Positions 1-7,581 of a DNA stretch of 64,000 nt are shown here, piece after piece; within the stretch, counting starts at the first letter, position 1; every line of letters begins with the position of its first letter. The notes below the pieces were generated by a model, which had not been told where the DNA came from, searched no databases, and saw only the letters and a program-made list of their open reading frames with translations. A program made the translations under genes and the position numbers. Source of the DNA: Planctomycetota bacterium (GTDB taxonomy: Bacteria > Planctomycetota > Planctomycetia > Gemmatales > Gemmataceae); NCBI GenBank assembly GCA_016191165.1, contig JACPPF010000169.1, positions 30,815 to 94,814 on the forward strand, given 5' to 3'.

Positions 1-443
1 TCAAGGCCAACGAAGCACACTTCAAAACCGAGAATGTCACGGTTTACGCGCGGCTCGTGGAGGGGCGCTTTCCGCGGTATCGCGACATTCTTCCGAAAAA
101 GGCAAACGTCAAGATTCCCTTGATCGTCGGCCCCTTCTTCACCGCCCTCCGCCAGGCCGCCATCATGGCCGATGACGATAACCGCAAGGTAATTCTCCAT
201 TTCGCCAAGCAAAAGCTTACCATGGAGGCGTGCGGCGCCGACACCGGGCGATCCAAAGTCGAGCTACCCATCGACTTCAGTGGCAAAAGCGCCGAGATCG
301 CGTTCGACCCGAAGTCGCTGATTGACATGCTGAACGTGCTTCCCGCTGACGCTACCATCGTCCTGGAAATGGCCGATGACAAGACCCCTGCGACGTTCAG
401 ATGCGGCGACGATTTTTCATACATTGTCGTGCCACTGGTATGA
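1..443 (+). CDS. dnaN: DNA polymerase III sliding clamp (beta subunit), C-terminal part
   Basis: The frame is open from base 3 and ends with TGA at 441-443, so the gene starts outside the window. The translated 146 residues fit the last third of a bacterial beta clamp: an RLVEGRFPRY stretch, which corresponds to the conserved clamp LVEGRFPDY segment, then a domain-III-like run and the clamp-type C-terminus YIVVPLV. The clamp encircles DNA and tethers polymerases. It is convergent with the phosphorothioation-type operon ending at 487. The tail differs from the usual VVMPMR form, and the methionine-rich end is replaced by VPLV. It could therefore be a second, plasmid- or phage-type clamp rather than the chromosomal copy; that point is inference. 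Confidence 0.85.
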   Translation, partial: KANEAHFKTENVTVYARLVEGRFPRYRDILPKKANVKIPLIVGPFFTALRQAAIMADDDNRKVILHFAKQKLTMEACGADTGRSKVELPIDFSGKSAEIAFDPKSLIDMLNVLPADATIVLEMADDKTPATFRCGDDFSYIVVPLV

Positions 444-486
444 AACCCCTTCCAGGATTTTGATCCAGGCATCGACGTGGAATCGA

Positions 487-1953
487 TTATTTCGGAGCTG
501 ATGGTAATGACACAAGGACATGTCCTTGTACGGCGAAGCCTCGTTCGCGGAGTCGGGCCTCCCAACCGTCGCGATTCCCGATCATCCTCGAATCATCGAG
601 AAGACCATTCTCTTCTTCTTGCCGTGTAAGGTCGGCGAAATGCTGAAACGACGCATGATCCGGATGTAAAAACCTTTCCTTACGATGGAGAATGGGCGGG
701 TTCTCGCTTCTCGTGTAGTCATAGCATTCCAGCTGCCTAGCCCGCAACGAGAGCTTCACGCTTCGAAAAAGGGCCGGATGCGGATCGTTCTCGAAGTCGG
801 GGTACACGAGGTAAGACACTTTTCCAGAAAACCGGTGCAGCTTGATGATATTTGCACCCTCTATTTCACCGAGGAAGCTTCGGGCGCAACCTTCGTAGAT
901 GCGAAGAAGAGGTTCGACGTGTTCCAAGGCACTTCGATGAAGGTATAGCGCGTTCGGCAACAGTTTCCCCACCGTCGACCTCTGGCACGCTTCGTCGATG
1001 GCAGCCGCATCGCCTGCCCTGAATAGCAATAGGTCTGCCTGCGTGCACGCCTTCATGTACGTCCCGAAGAACGCTCGGAAATCGCGCTGCATGGTCGGCG
1101 GATAGCCGGAAAGCTTGGGGCGCTTCCGAAATCGGGCGAGAGCCAAGAAGACGAGAAGATCTTCCGTTCTTCGCCGGCGAATGGTGTCCCAGGCGTCCTC
1201 GCCCGTGACGCGGCGTACAAGAGCAAAGGCGCGCTTGAGCGATCCAAATCGGCTGATGATCTCTGGGCATTGACGAAACTCTTCGGGATCTGGTAGCCGC
1301 CCAAGAAGGGCGAGGGTGTTCATGAACGGATGCAGCACTTCCCGGTGTTCCTCGAATCGCCGTTCTGAAACTCTCTGCCGTGGCACGGCTGGGCCACGCC
1401 GAACACGGCTTGCGAGAAACTGCTGACGATGGGCGTCGTCTTTGAACAAATAGAAGACGCCAACTGTCGCCGGAATTGCCTCCGTCTTTAATTCAGCTTC
1501 GAGGTACTCCCTGAGTTCAGCTTGCTCAAAAAACTTCTGAAACGTCCCACGGCTCGTCAAGACACCATCGCCGAACTCCGTAAATGCATTCCCACGGCCC
1601 GGAATGCGCACCAAGGTTGAGACGACCAATAGCCGTCGAGCAATTCGCCACGCATGCCGGAGTGTCGAACTTCGCTCGGCGGGGTCCTCAATGACGTTAA
1701 GAACATAGCCAAGATTGACGACATCCGCCTCGGATACAGGCTCGTTTGGACGGAACACGGGGTCCCAGCCTTTGCCTGAAATCCCTTGAGCACCGAGGAG
1801 GTCGATGTCCTCACCGTGGCCACAGCCGAAGTCGAAGAAGGTCACCAACGGACTAAGCAAACCATCCGCAAGAGCACATTTCACCGGCCGTGAGATGTCG
1901 TGGCGACGGATCGCCGTCTTGAACCGGAGAATCGGGGATTGATCGGCATCCAT
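487..1953 (-). CDS. DNA phosphorothioation-associated putative methyltransferase
   Basis: A 488-aa protein with a Rossmann SAM-binding motif FDFGCGHGEDI at about residues 41-50, followed by an acidic region and NLGYVLNVIEDP, the typical arrangement of the methyltransferase family that travels with dnd clusters. The substrate of this family is not established. It is the last gene of the minus-strand operon; the fusion ATPase upstream stops at 2026. The frame is open to a TTG at 2022, but I prefer ATG 1953 because the extra residues look non-native and the conserved part begins just after it; the Shine-Dalgarno there (GGGAA) is weak. Family membership is by recognition of sequence and context. 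The role in phosphorothioate defence is inference. Confidence 0.8.
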   Translation of the reverse strand: MDADQSPILRFKTAIRRHDISRPVKCALADGLLSPLVTFFDFGCGHGEDIDLLGAQGISGKGWDPVFRPNEPVSEADVVNLGYVLNVIEDPAERSSTLRHAWRIARRLLVVSTLVRIPGRGNAFTEFGDGVLTSRGTFQKFFEQAELREYLEAELKTEAIPATVGVFYLFKDDAHRQQFLASRVRRGPAVPRQRVSERRFEEHREVLHPFMNTLALLGRLPDPEEFRQCPEIISRFGSLKRAFALVRRVTGEDAWDTIRRRRTEDLLVFLALARFRKRPKLSGYPPTMQRDFRAFFGTYMKACTQADLLLFRAGDAAAIDEACQRSTVGKLLPNALYLHRSALEHVEPLLRIYEGCARSFLGEIEGANIIKLHRFSGKVSYLVYPDFENDPHPALFRSVKLSLRARQLECYDYTRSENPPILHRKERFLHPDHASFQHFADLTRQEEENGLLDDSRMIGNRDGWEARLRERGFAVQGHVLVSLPSAPK

Positions 1954-2025
1954 CGTGTTTCCCAGATGGTCAAGTCCACGCGATCCCGCTGTCTCACTTG
2001 CTCCTGGAGGCGCCCTCGTCAAAGC

Positions 2026-3693
2026 TCAAGTTCGACCTGCCGGGAAGAGTTCAAAGAATGGAACAACGCGAAATTTCTTTATCGGCTGATCTCGCCCGCC
2101 CGAACCGCGACCAAGACCCGACAGCGGTTCCATCTTGCCCAACTCAGTGGCCAATCGTCTTGCTTCCGGAGGGCTGCACCCAAGCAGCCGCTGCACGGCC
2201 TTCGGCTCTGTTTTGCAGGCGAGCATGAACGTGAACTCAAGCTGTTCCGTGTAGTCAAAATCGCTCTGGTCGAAATCATCCGGCGATTGGCAGAGCAGAA
2301 CGACCGCGAAACCCTTGCTGCGCCCTTCACGGATTATCCCCTGAAGGAACCGGTTTTTCTTGCTGAGATAGTATTGGGCCTCATCAATGAACAGCAGGCA
2401 GCGCACGTGCCGGAAGCCACTTTGCGGGTCCACTGTTGATTCAGGCAGAATGCGCATTTCATGGTACAGCTGTTCGATTAGTGTGAAAGCGGTGACCTCT
2501 TTCAGTCCCCCAAGCTCGTGAATGTCCACAATCCACCGCTGCGTATGGAGCGGCGAGATCGGCGGACTGTTTTCGGCACGCGTCCAAAACAACTTATAGG
2601 CGTTAAGGCGACGAAACAGCTCGATGAGGGAATCTGGTTGCAGGCCCTCGGCCTCGTAAATATCCCGCAAGACGGTAAACACGAAGCCGAAGTCGGGCGC
2701 AGGAATCGGATCTTCTGCCAGCATCTTGTAGCTGGTACGAATGGCCTGCACGAGCCGCCCCTCTTGTTTGGGGCCCAGATTGCGGAAGAGGTTCGTGTAG
2801 ACCTCACGCTTCTCCTCCGCGGCCAGCACTACGGCATCCTGCGAATAGTCACGGAGGTGAAACGGTCCAATCGGCAATGTGGTGCTGGGCAGATTGAATA
2901 CCTTGGCCCCGACAGTCTCGACGAAGGCCTGGTTGGAAGCAACGTCCCCCTTGGCGAAGTCGATGAAGATCATGCCAGTGGCTGGATCGGCCGCGCGCAA
3001 TGCGGATGCTGCCAACTGCATGGCAAGCTGGGTCTTCCCGCTGCCGCTCATGCCGCTGACGGCGAGATGGCAGTTGCTATGTTTTCGGGCGTCATTCAGT
3101 GTAAGCGTGAAAGGAGCCTCGCCTTCCTTGAACCGGCCGATCGGAACGGTCAGCCCGGGAACATGGCCAGCTAGAGCCGGGATCACGTCTCTCGGCTGAG
3201 TGCCCTGACCGGTAGCGCCGACAGCGGTGTCAGCCGCCTTGCGGGCGAGTGACACGATGAATTCGACAACGCCTTTTGCCTCGTCTAGGTCTGTAACAAG
3301 GAGGTCCAACCCCCGGTGCCAGTGGGCCAGGATCAGATCAAAGGCTTCTTCATCAGACTGCAGGGCTTTTCCATGGTGTTCCGCCAGCAGCGCCACGAAC
3401 CACGGCAGGATGGCCGGGTCACGGCGCGGTTGAGAATCGTGGCGCTGTTGAGCACCGTGCCGTTGCTGAGTCTCGTGTCCATAACGAAACAGCGTTTCTC
3501 CCCGAAGCTCCTTCCCTTTGCGCGCTGCTTCGACCCTGGGGGGAGCTGCCGGCTCACGCAGAGATCTGGCAATCGCCAGTCTGCTGAGGAGGTCATCCCG
3601 CCAACTGGTAGCTTGAGCAAGTCGACTCAGCTTGGCGTTTGCTTCTTCGGTGCTCTTGTAACGTCGCACCAGGAGTTGGCTAGTAATACCCAT
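2026..3693 (-). CDS. DndE-like domain fused to HerA/FtsK-type ATPase
   Basis: A 555-aa fusion. Residues 10-135 align along their whole length with the separate DndE encoded at 28436-28813: a TEEANAKLSRLA helix, then LLSRLAIARSL matching NILSRLGFCLSL, then WFVALL matching LFVALL, then HWHRGL matching HLNRGV. A Gln/His/Arg-rich insert (about 73-90) lies inside it. The C-terminal part is a HerA/VirB4/FtsK-like P-loop ATPase with Walker A GMSGSGKT at 214-221 and Walker B LLFIDEAQ near 433-440. DndE binds nicked DNA in known Dnd systems; HerA-type ATPases pump or remodel DNA. The start ATG 3693 has an AAAGGGA site upstream. It lies 37 bp after the DndD-like gene. It could be the translocase of a restriction or alternative modification complex. 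Confidence 0.85.
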   Translation of the reverse strand: MGITSQLLVRRYKSTEEANAKLSRLAQATSWRDDLLSRLAIARSLREPAAPPRVEAARKGKELRGETLFRYGHETQQRHGAQQRHDSQPRRDPAILPWFVALLAEHHGKALQSDEEAFDLILAHWHRGLDLLVTDLDEAKGVVEFIVSLARKAADTAVGATGQGTQPRDVIPALAGHVPGLTVPIGRFKEGEAPFTLTLNDARKHSNCHLAVSGMSGSGKTQLAMQLAASALRAADPATGMIFIDFAKGDVASNQAFVETVGAKVFNLPSTTLPIGPFHLRDYSQDAVVLAAEEKREVYTNLFRNLGPKQEGRLVQAIRTSYKMLAEDPIPAPDFGFVFTVLRDIYEAEGLQPDSLIELFRRLNAYKLFWTRAENSPPISPLHTQRWIVDIHELGGLKEVTAFTLIEQLYHEMRILPESTVDPQSGFRHVRCLLFIDEAQYYLSKKNRFLQGIIREGRSKGFAVVLLCQSPDDFDQSDFDYTEQLEFTFMLACKTEPKAVQRLLGCSPPEARRLATELGKMEPLSGLGRGSGGRDQPIKKFRVVPFFELFPAGRT

Positions 3694-3730
3694 GATTTCC
3701 CTTTCTCATGATCCTGAGATGCCGCTAAAG

Positions 3731-5773
3731 CTAAAGGATGTCGAAATAACCTTCCTCGATGCTGGTTCGCTCGTTTTCCGTGTCGAAAACCAAGTGTAAC
3801 GTTTTATCCACGCAGCCGCGCACCTTGTTGAAGTACTGATGATCCAGTTCGGTGTCGGTCGAAAGCACCAAGACTTGAGGCCCGGCGGCGGGCAGATACT
3901 GCGTTACGATGTTGGTCCGGTGCTTGCTATCAAGGCGGCCGAGCGGAGTATCGATCACCACGGGCACCTCACGGCGCGAGGTCTTGGCCAAGCCCCACAG
4001 TAGGGCCAGGGCAAAAATTTCCTTTTCGCCGGCCGAGAACTCATCGATCGGAATGGAGTTACCCTGACGATCCAGAAGTCGTGGGTCATATGTCTGTTCA
4101 TCCAGGTCAATGTCTTGGACAACGTCCTCCTTGCGTGCGAGGCGACGGTACATAGCCCTGAGGTTTTTACGCAGCTCATCCCGTTTTCGGGGGCGGAGTT
4201 CTTCCTGATACCGCTGGACCGCGCGACGCACATTGCGAGCCAGGGCAGCCAGTTCGCCGGACTTTCCGCTGCGGGCGAGATCGTCCTCCTTGCGCTGCCT
4301 CTGACGTCGCTTCTCCCCCAGTTCATGTTCTTTGTCGTCGGTCTGCCGGCGCTTCATGTCAAAAGCCTCTTCGGCCTGACCGCGTTCCCGACTCAGCCGG
4401 CTTTTTGTTTCGATCAGCTTTTCAATCTCTTCGCCCTCACCTACTTGTTGGAGGGTCGCCTTCAAATGATTTGCCCGTCTCTCAGCCGTTTCGAGGCGGT
4501 CCAGAAGGACACGCAAGTCAGGTGCCTGTCGACGAACGACTTCCGAGCACTTCGCCCGCACTTGGCTCACTTCCTCGGGGCTCAAACAGTCGTGCCTGAG
4601 TTCCTTTGCCGCGCCTTCGGGAGGAGGATAGAAGAGGTTGTTCCATCGGTCTCGAAGCATGGTGGAGTAGAAGTCACGTTGATTCGGAACCAGCGGTGGG
4701 TCTGACTGTGGCGCTGCTGGGCTGAAAATCTCGGCCACAAGCCGTTCGAGTTGAGGCTGCACGCGGCGGCGCCCTTCGTCCCAGGTTCGAAAGAGTTCCT
4801 CACCGTGCAACTGTTGGACAAGCGAGTGAATTGGCTGCATCGGTAGCGCGAGCACGACAAATTCCTCGATCATTCCCTCGATTTGCTTTCGCAGTCCTTC
4901 GCTTTCCGCTTGAAGCTTTTCCTGTTCAGCTCGCAACTCCGCTGGCCGCTTCCCCTCTGGTCCGAGCATGCGATCAAGTCGCGCGTCGATCTTGCTGAGC
5001 TGTTCGTGGATTCCCGCGATCCGTTCCTCGAGGTCTTGTCGTTCGTGACTCAGTTCCTCAATCTGGCTTTCAAGCTGTTGCTCTTCAGCGGCTAGTCTTG
5101 TCAGCTCTACTTCTTGGTCGCTCCGTTTCTTGCTTTCCCGGCGATACCGGTTGTGCAATTCGTCGAGGTCGGTTTCGAGCTGCTGAAGCACCTGAAAGCC
5201 GAGCAACATATCGATGCCGTTGCGCACTTCCTCGTTGGGGTTGGCCTCGGCGATTCGTCGGATCTCTTCTCCATCGAACATGAAAAACCGTCCGATATGG
5301 GGAGGGATCGTGTGCTTCAAATAATCTCGCTGTTCCTGGTCCGGATCCTGATCGAACTTAAGGGGCTCGCCGTCAAAGAGAATGTCAAGTCTTTCGTCCT
5401 TCATGCGCAGGGCATCATCGAAAGCCCACTCCCTGCGAACCTCGATCGTATGGCCTTTATCCAGCAAGTGAAGAGTTACAGCCGCTTGTCGCTTGCCCTC
5501 CCGATACGCGGCCCGATTGAGAAGGCTTGCCAGGATACGGTCGCGCTGGGACTTGCCTTCTCCAGCCCTCGCTAGTCCTTTGATGTACAGAAAGGCGTCG
5601 TCATATCCGAACAGAGCAAACGTGATTGCATTGAGTAACGTGGTCTTGCCAGCGCCGTTCAGGCCGCCGATGACAACAAGATTCTTGCCGCTGCCTGGCA
5701 CCACACTCAGGTCTGCTTGCTGGTGACCGTAGTAGCAGCCAAAATCTTCAAGTTCGACGCGTTGGATGATCAT
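3731..5773 (-). CDS. DndD-type SMC/RecN-like ATPase (second copy)
   Basis: A 680-aa ABC/SMC-type ATPase. Walker A GGLNGAGKT lies at residues 37-45 and FMFDGEEI at about 165-172, the spot where DndD proteins carry FFFDGE. A long Glu/Arg-rich coiled-coil runs from about 200 to 530. The signature FSAGEKE is near 579 and Walker B VPVVIDTPLGRLDS at about 603-616, then a D-loop and VLSTDTELD. The same motifs in the same order occur in the canonical DndD at 26389-28449, so the window has two diverged copies. DndD hydrolyses ATP and acts with DndC/DndE on DNA. The start ATG 5773 has AGGAG upstream. It lies between the DndC-tail-like small protein and the DndE fusion ATPase. Confidence 0.88.
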   Translation of the reverse strand: MIIQRVELEDFGCYYGHQQADLSVVPGSGKNLVVIGGLNGAGKTTLLNAITFALFGYDDAFLYIKGLARAGEGKSQRDRILASLLNRAAYREGKRQAAVTLHLLDKGHTIEVRREWAFDDALRMKDERLDILFDGEPLKFDQDPDQEQRDYLKHTIPPHIGRFFMFDGEEIRRIAEANPNEEVRNGIDMLLGFQVLQQLETDLDELHNRYRRESKKRSDQEVELTRLAAEEQQLESQIEELSHERQDLEERIAGIHEQLSKIDARLDRMLGPEGKRPAELRAEQEKLQAESEGLRKQIEGMIEEFVVLALPMQPIHSLVQQLHGEELFRTWDEGRRRVQPQLERLVAEIFSPAAPQSDPPLVPNQRDFYSTMLRDRWNNLFYPPPEGAAKELRHDCLSPEEVSQVRAKCSEVVRRQAPDLRVLLDRLETAERRANHLKATLQQVGEGEEIEKLIETKSRLSRERGQAEEAFDMKRRQTDDKEHELGEKRRQRQRKEDDLARSGKSGELAALARNVRRAVQRYQEELRPRKRDELRKNLRAMYRRLARKEDVVQDIDLDEQTYDPRLLDRQGNSIPIDEFSAGEKEIFALALLWGLAKTSRREVPVVIDTPLGRLDSKHRTNIVTQYLPAAGPQVLVLSTDTELDHQYFNKVRGCVDKTLHLVFDTENERTSIEEGYFDIL

Positions 5774-5816
5774 TGATTGTTCTCCTGCCAGGCCATCGAT
5801 GTCCGCGTGATGGGCG

Positions 5817-6038
5817 TCACTTGTCCTCCTTGTCGTTTGAAGTGACGAACTCCCTGAACAGGGAATCCAGCTGGGTCCAGATCAAGTGGCGGCGCCCCAT
5901 CCCGAACACCTTCGTCTCTTCCTCAATTAGCGCCGCCACGAGACGCGGCGGAACGCCAATTTCGTCACACACGGATTCCAATACCGCGCGTTCATCGTCC
6001 GACAGGGATGGACTGCTCACCGTATCATCTGTTGACAT
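5817..6038 (-). CDS. Small protein homologous to the DndC C-terminal domain
   Basis: A 73-aa protein. Residues 12-66 can be aligned without gaps to the tail of the canonical DndC in this window (its residues about 404-455): VCDEIGVPPRLVAALI against VCKKHGTPAELVARLI, then GMGRRHLIWTQLDSLFR against GMSRRAGIYDRIEALFR. Roughly four in ten residues are identical by eye. So the tail domain exists here as a free-standing protein next to a DndD copy. It carries no PP-loop and cannot do DndC chemistry. A role as an adaptor that docks on the DndD/DndE partner is inference. It starts at ATG 6038 with GAGGGAGAG upstream and is 43 bp from the DndD-like gene. It is possibly the family annotated elsewhere as a DNA modification system-associated small protein. 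Confidence 0.8.
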   Translation of the reverse strand: MSTDDTVSSPSLSDDERAVLESVCDEIGVPPRLVAALIEEETKVFGMGRRHLIWTQLDSLFREFVTSNDKEDK

Positions 6039-6068
6039 TTGACTCTCCCTCGCATGTTGCGGTTCATG

Positions 6069-6719
6069 TTACGGAACAAGGCGCCTTTCCAGGGCGGATT
6101 GGAATTCACTCTTGAATGCGGGCCAAATCGAATGCCGGCGAAGATAATCTAGTTCGCTGGGTAGGTCATCAGCCTGAGCCAGCGTCCGAAGGTTATCCGC
6201 TGTCGCGGTTTCAGGTGGAAGCCGCCGAACGAGTTCGTTGACGAGGTCATCGATCGAATGCAGAATCTTACGCAGATACCAAAGGACGAGGGCAATGCAC
6301 TTCGCGATGGCATTCTTGCGCCGGAAGCATGGCAGCGACAGCGATCGGGCGGTAGCGACCAGGCTCGCCACAAGGATCTCATGTAATTCCCGGATCACCG
6401 TGCTCGCATCCGTGTCCGGCGGGTCATGTTCGCCAATGGATGAGGGAGCAGCTGCCAATTGACGACGGCGACGGCGAATTTTGTTTCTGGTGATCGTGCA
6501 AAGCCAACCGGCAAACGAGTCGCCAGGGCGGTCGAGCCGCAAATTCGTAATGCCTTTAATCGTGGCCAAGAAAACCTGCTGGGCCACGTCATCCGCGTCA
6601 GCCGGCTGCAGCCCTGCATGCCGGCACCAATCAAGGATGGCCGGACCATATTGCTCAACCACCTGCTGCCATGCGTCTTCCGGATCTGTCGATCCGCGCA
6701 CGATATCTGTCACCAGCAT
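6069..6719 (-). CDS. ECF-type sigma factor region 2 with a non-canonical C-terminal half
   Basis: A 216-aa protein. The N-terminal ~95 residues match sigma-70 region 2 of ECF factors: ADADDVAQQVFLATI for the region 2.2 helix, then FAGWLCTITRNKIRRRRR for 2.3/2.4, which melts and reads the -10 element. After about residue 110 no region 4 helix-turn-helix can be found in this or the other two minus frames. The C-terminal half is instead a Leu/Arg-rich helical stretch with no recognised family. Two readings are possible: a variant sigma factor with its own recognition or anti-sigma module, or a repurposed region 2 protein. It starts at ATG 6719 with AGGAG upstream, 18 bp after the 146-aa gene, and is second in the operon. 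Confidence 0.65.
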   Translation of the reverse strand: MLVTDIVRGSTDPEDAWQQVVEQYGPAILDWCRHAGLQPADADDVAQQVFLATIKGITNLRLDRPGDSFAGWLCTITRNKIRRRRRQLAAAPSSIGEHDPPDTDASTVIRELHEILVASLVATARSLSLPCFRRKNAIAKCIALVLWYLRKILHSIDDLVNELVRRLPPETATADNLRTLAQADDLPSELDYLRRHSIWPAFKSEFQSALERRLVP

Positions 6720-6737
6720 GCCTGCGTCTCCTGGATG

Positions 6738-7175
6738 TCATCGCATACGTGCCATCTCCCACCAACTATCTGCTGCGGCATCCCACTCGGGTGAGATCGC
6801 GGCGCCGCCAATGATGATGGCGATCTCGGCAAGGAATCGTTGCGGATCTTGGCATCGGAACGCCAGCCGCAAAACAGAAGGATCCAGGTCGCGGGGCTGC
6901 AACCGAATCTTTCTGCGCATGTCATCGGCTTCCGCCTGCCCTCGGCAGATGTCGTACAAGATCAACAAGCCCACTCCCACGAGACCCCGACGGAGCCGAT
7001 CCGGCGCCATCGCACCGGCCAACCGCCTAATTGCTCGGGCGACGACAGGATCTTTGCGGCGAAGTTCAGCCAGCCTCCGCGCGTAGATTCCTCGTTCGTC
7101 TGGCCACTCGTTGTGGCCAAATCGCTCAAACCATGACGCACGGGTGGCGTGGAGCACCTCTTGGTGCACGCGCAT
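6738..7175 (-). CDS. Unknown protein, first gene of the phosphorothioation-type operon
   Basis: A 146-aa protein that I do not recognise. It is rich in Arg and Trp and has a hydrophobic helix in the middle (LVGVGLLILYDI), which may be buried rather than membrane. The start ATG 7175 has a very strong Shine-Dalgarno, GGAGGGAGG, six bases upstream; an in-frame ATG at 7211 lacks one. It is followed by the region-2 sigma-like gene with an 18-bp gap, so the two are probably translated together and may be a regulator pair for the operon. That role is inference. Confidence 0.6.
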   Translation of the reverse strand: MRVHQEVLHATRASWFERFGHNEWPDERGIYARRLAELRRKDPVVARAIRRLAGAMAPDRLRRGLVGVGLLILYDICRGQAEADDMRRKIRLQPRDLDPSVLRLAFRCQDPQRFLAEIAIIIGGAAISPEWDAAADSWWEMARMR

Positions 7176-7265
7176 GATTTTCCTCCCTCCAGCCAACGAA
7201 TCCGCGCGCAACGACAGCGCAAACTCGCGTTCACGGCAAAAAGTCGAATGTTGCTACGGCAGCCA

Positions 7266-7315
7266 CTACATGGATATCCTCCTTTTCAAAATCGACCTAT
7301 AATCCTCCTATTATA
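7266..7315 (-). promoter_or_regulatory. Probable promoter/operator with start-stop minimal ORF
   Basis: On the minus strand a perfect TATAAT lies at 7315-7310. It overlaps an inverted repeat with arms CTATAA and TTATAG around an 8-base centre. Downstream, AAGGAGG (7284-7278) is followed six bases later by ATG at 7271-7269 and at once by TAG at 7268-7266, so it is a start-stop ORF with a better ribosome site than most genes here. The first real gene begins at 7175. No convincing -35 box is visible, so this may be an activator- or ECF-dependent promoter. Confidence 0.45.
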
Positions 7316-7581
7316 GTAAGCCCGGAAGTTGACCAGGTGGGCGCGCGAAAAATAAAATACGTGTCCTATGTTTGCTGCGCGAGGTCAGTTTGAAGTACTC
7401 GCCACCATCGGCAAAATAAAACATGGAGATTATTTTCCGATCCCAGGCTCTAGCAAATGTCATGCCAAATAGCCGTGAGCGTGTCCAAAAAGTCCGCACG
7501 ACACCCGGACAGATTGTGTTTCAAAGGGTCCACGGCGGCTGGCGGGGCCCAGGGCGATTCCGACTGCAGCACGAAGTTAGA
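7316..7581. other. Intergenic region without a visible gene
   Basis: No convincing coding frame. It separates the 3' end of the kinase gene at 7582 from the promoter region of the operon to the left. It contains a mixed AT-richer stretch around 7350-7450 but no hairpin with a T-tract that I can support as a terminator. Confidence 0.5.

Noticed and set aside
6149..6382. Alternative frame that might hold sigma region 4 after a frameshift
   Set aside because: Its translation has no helix-turn-helix pattern.
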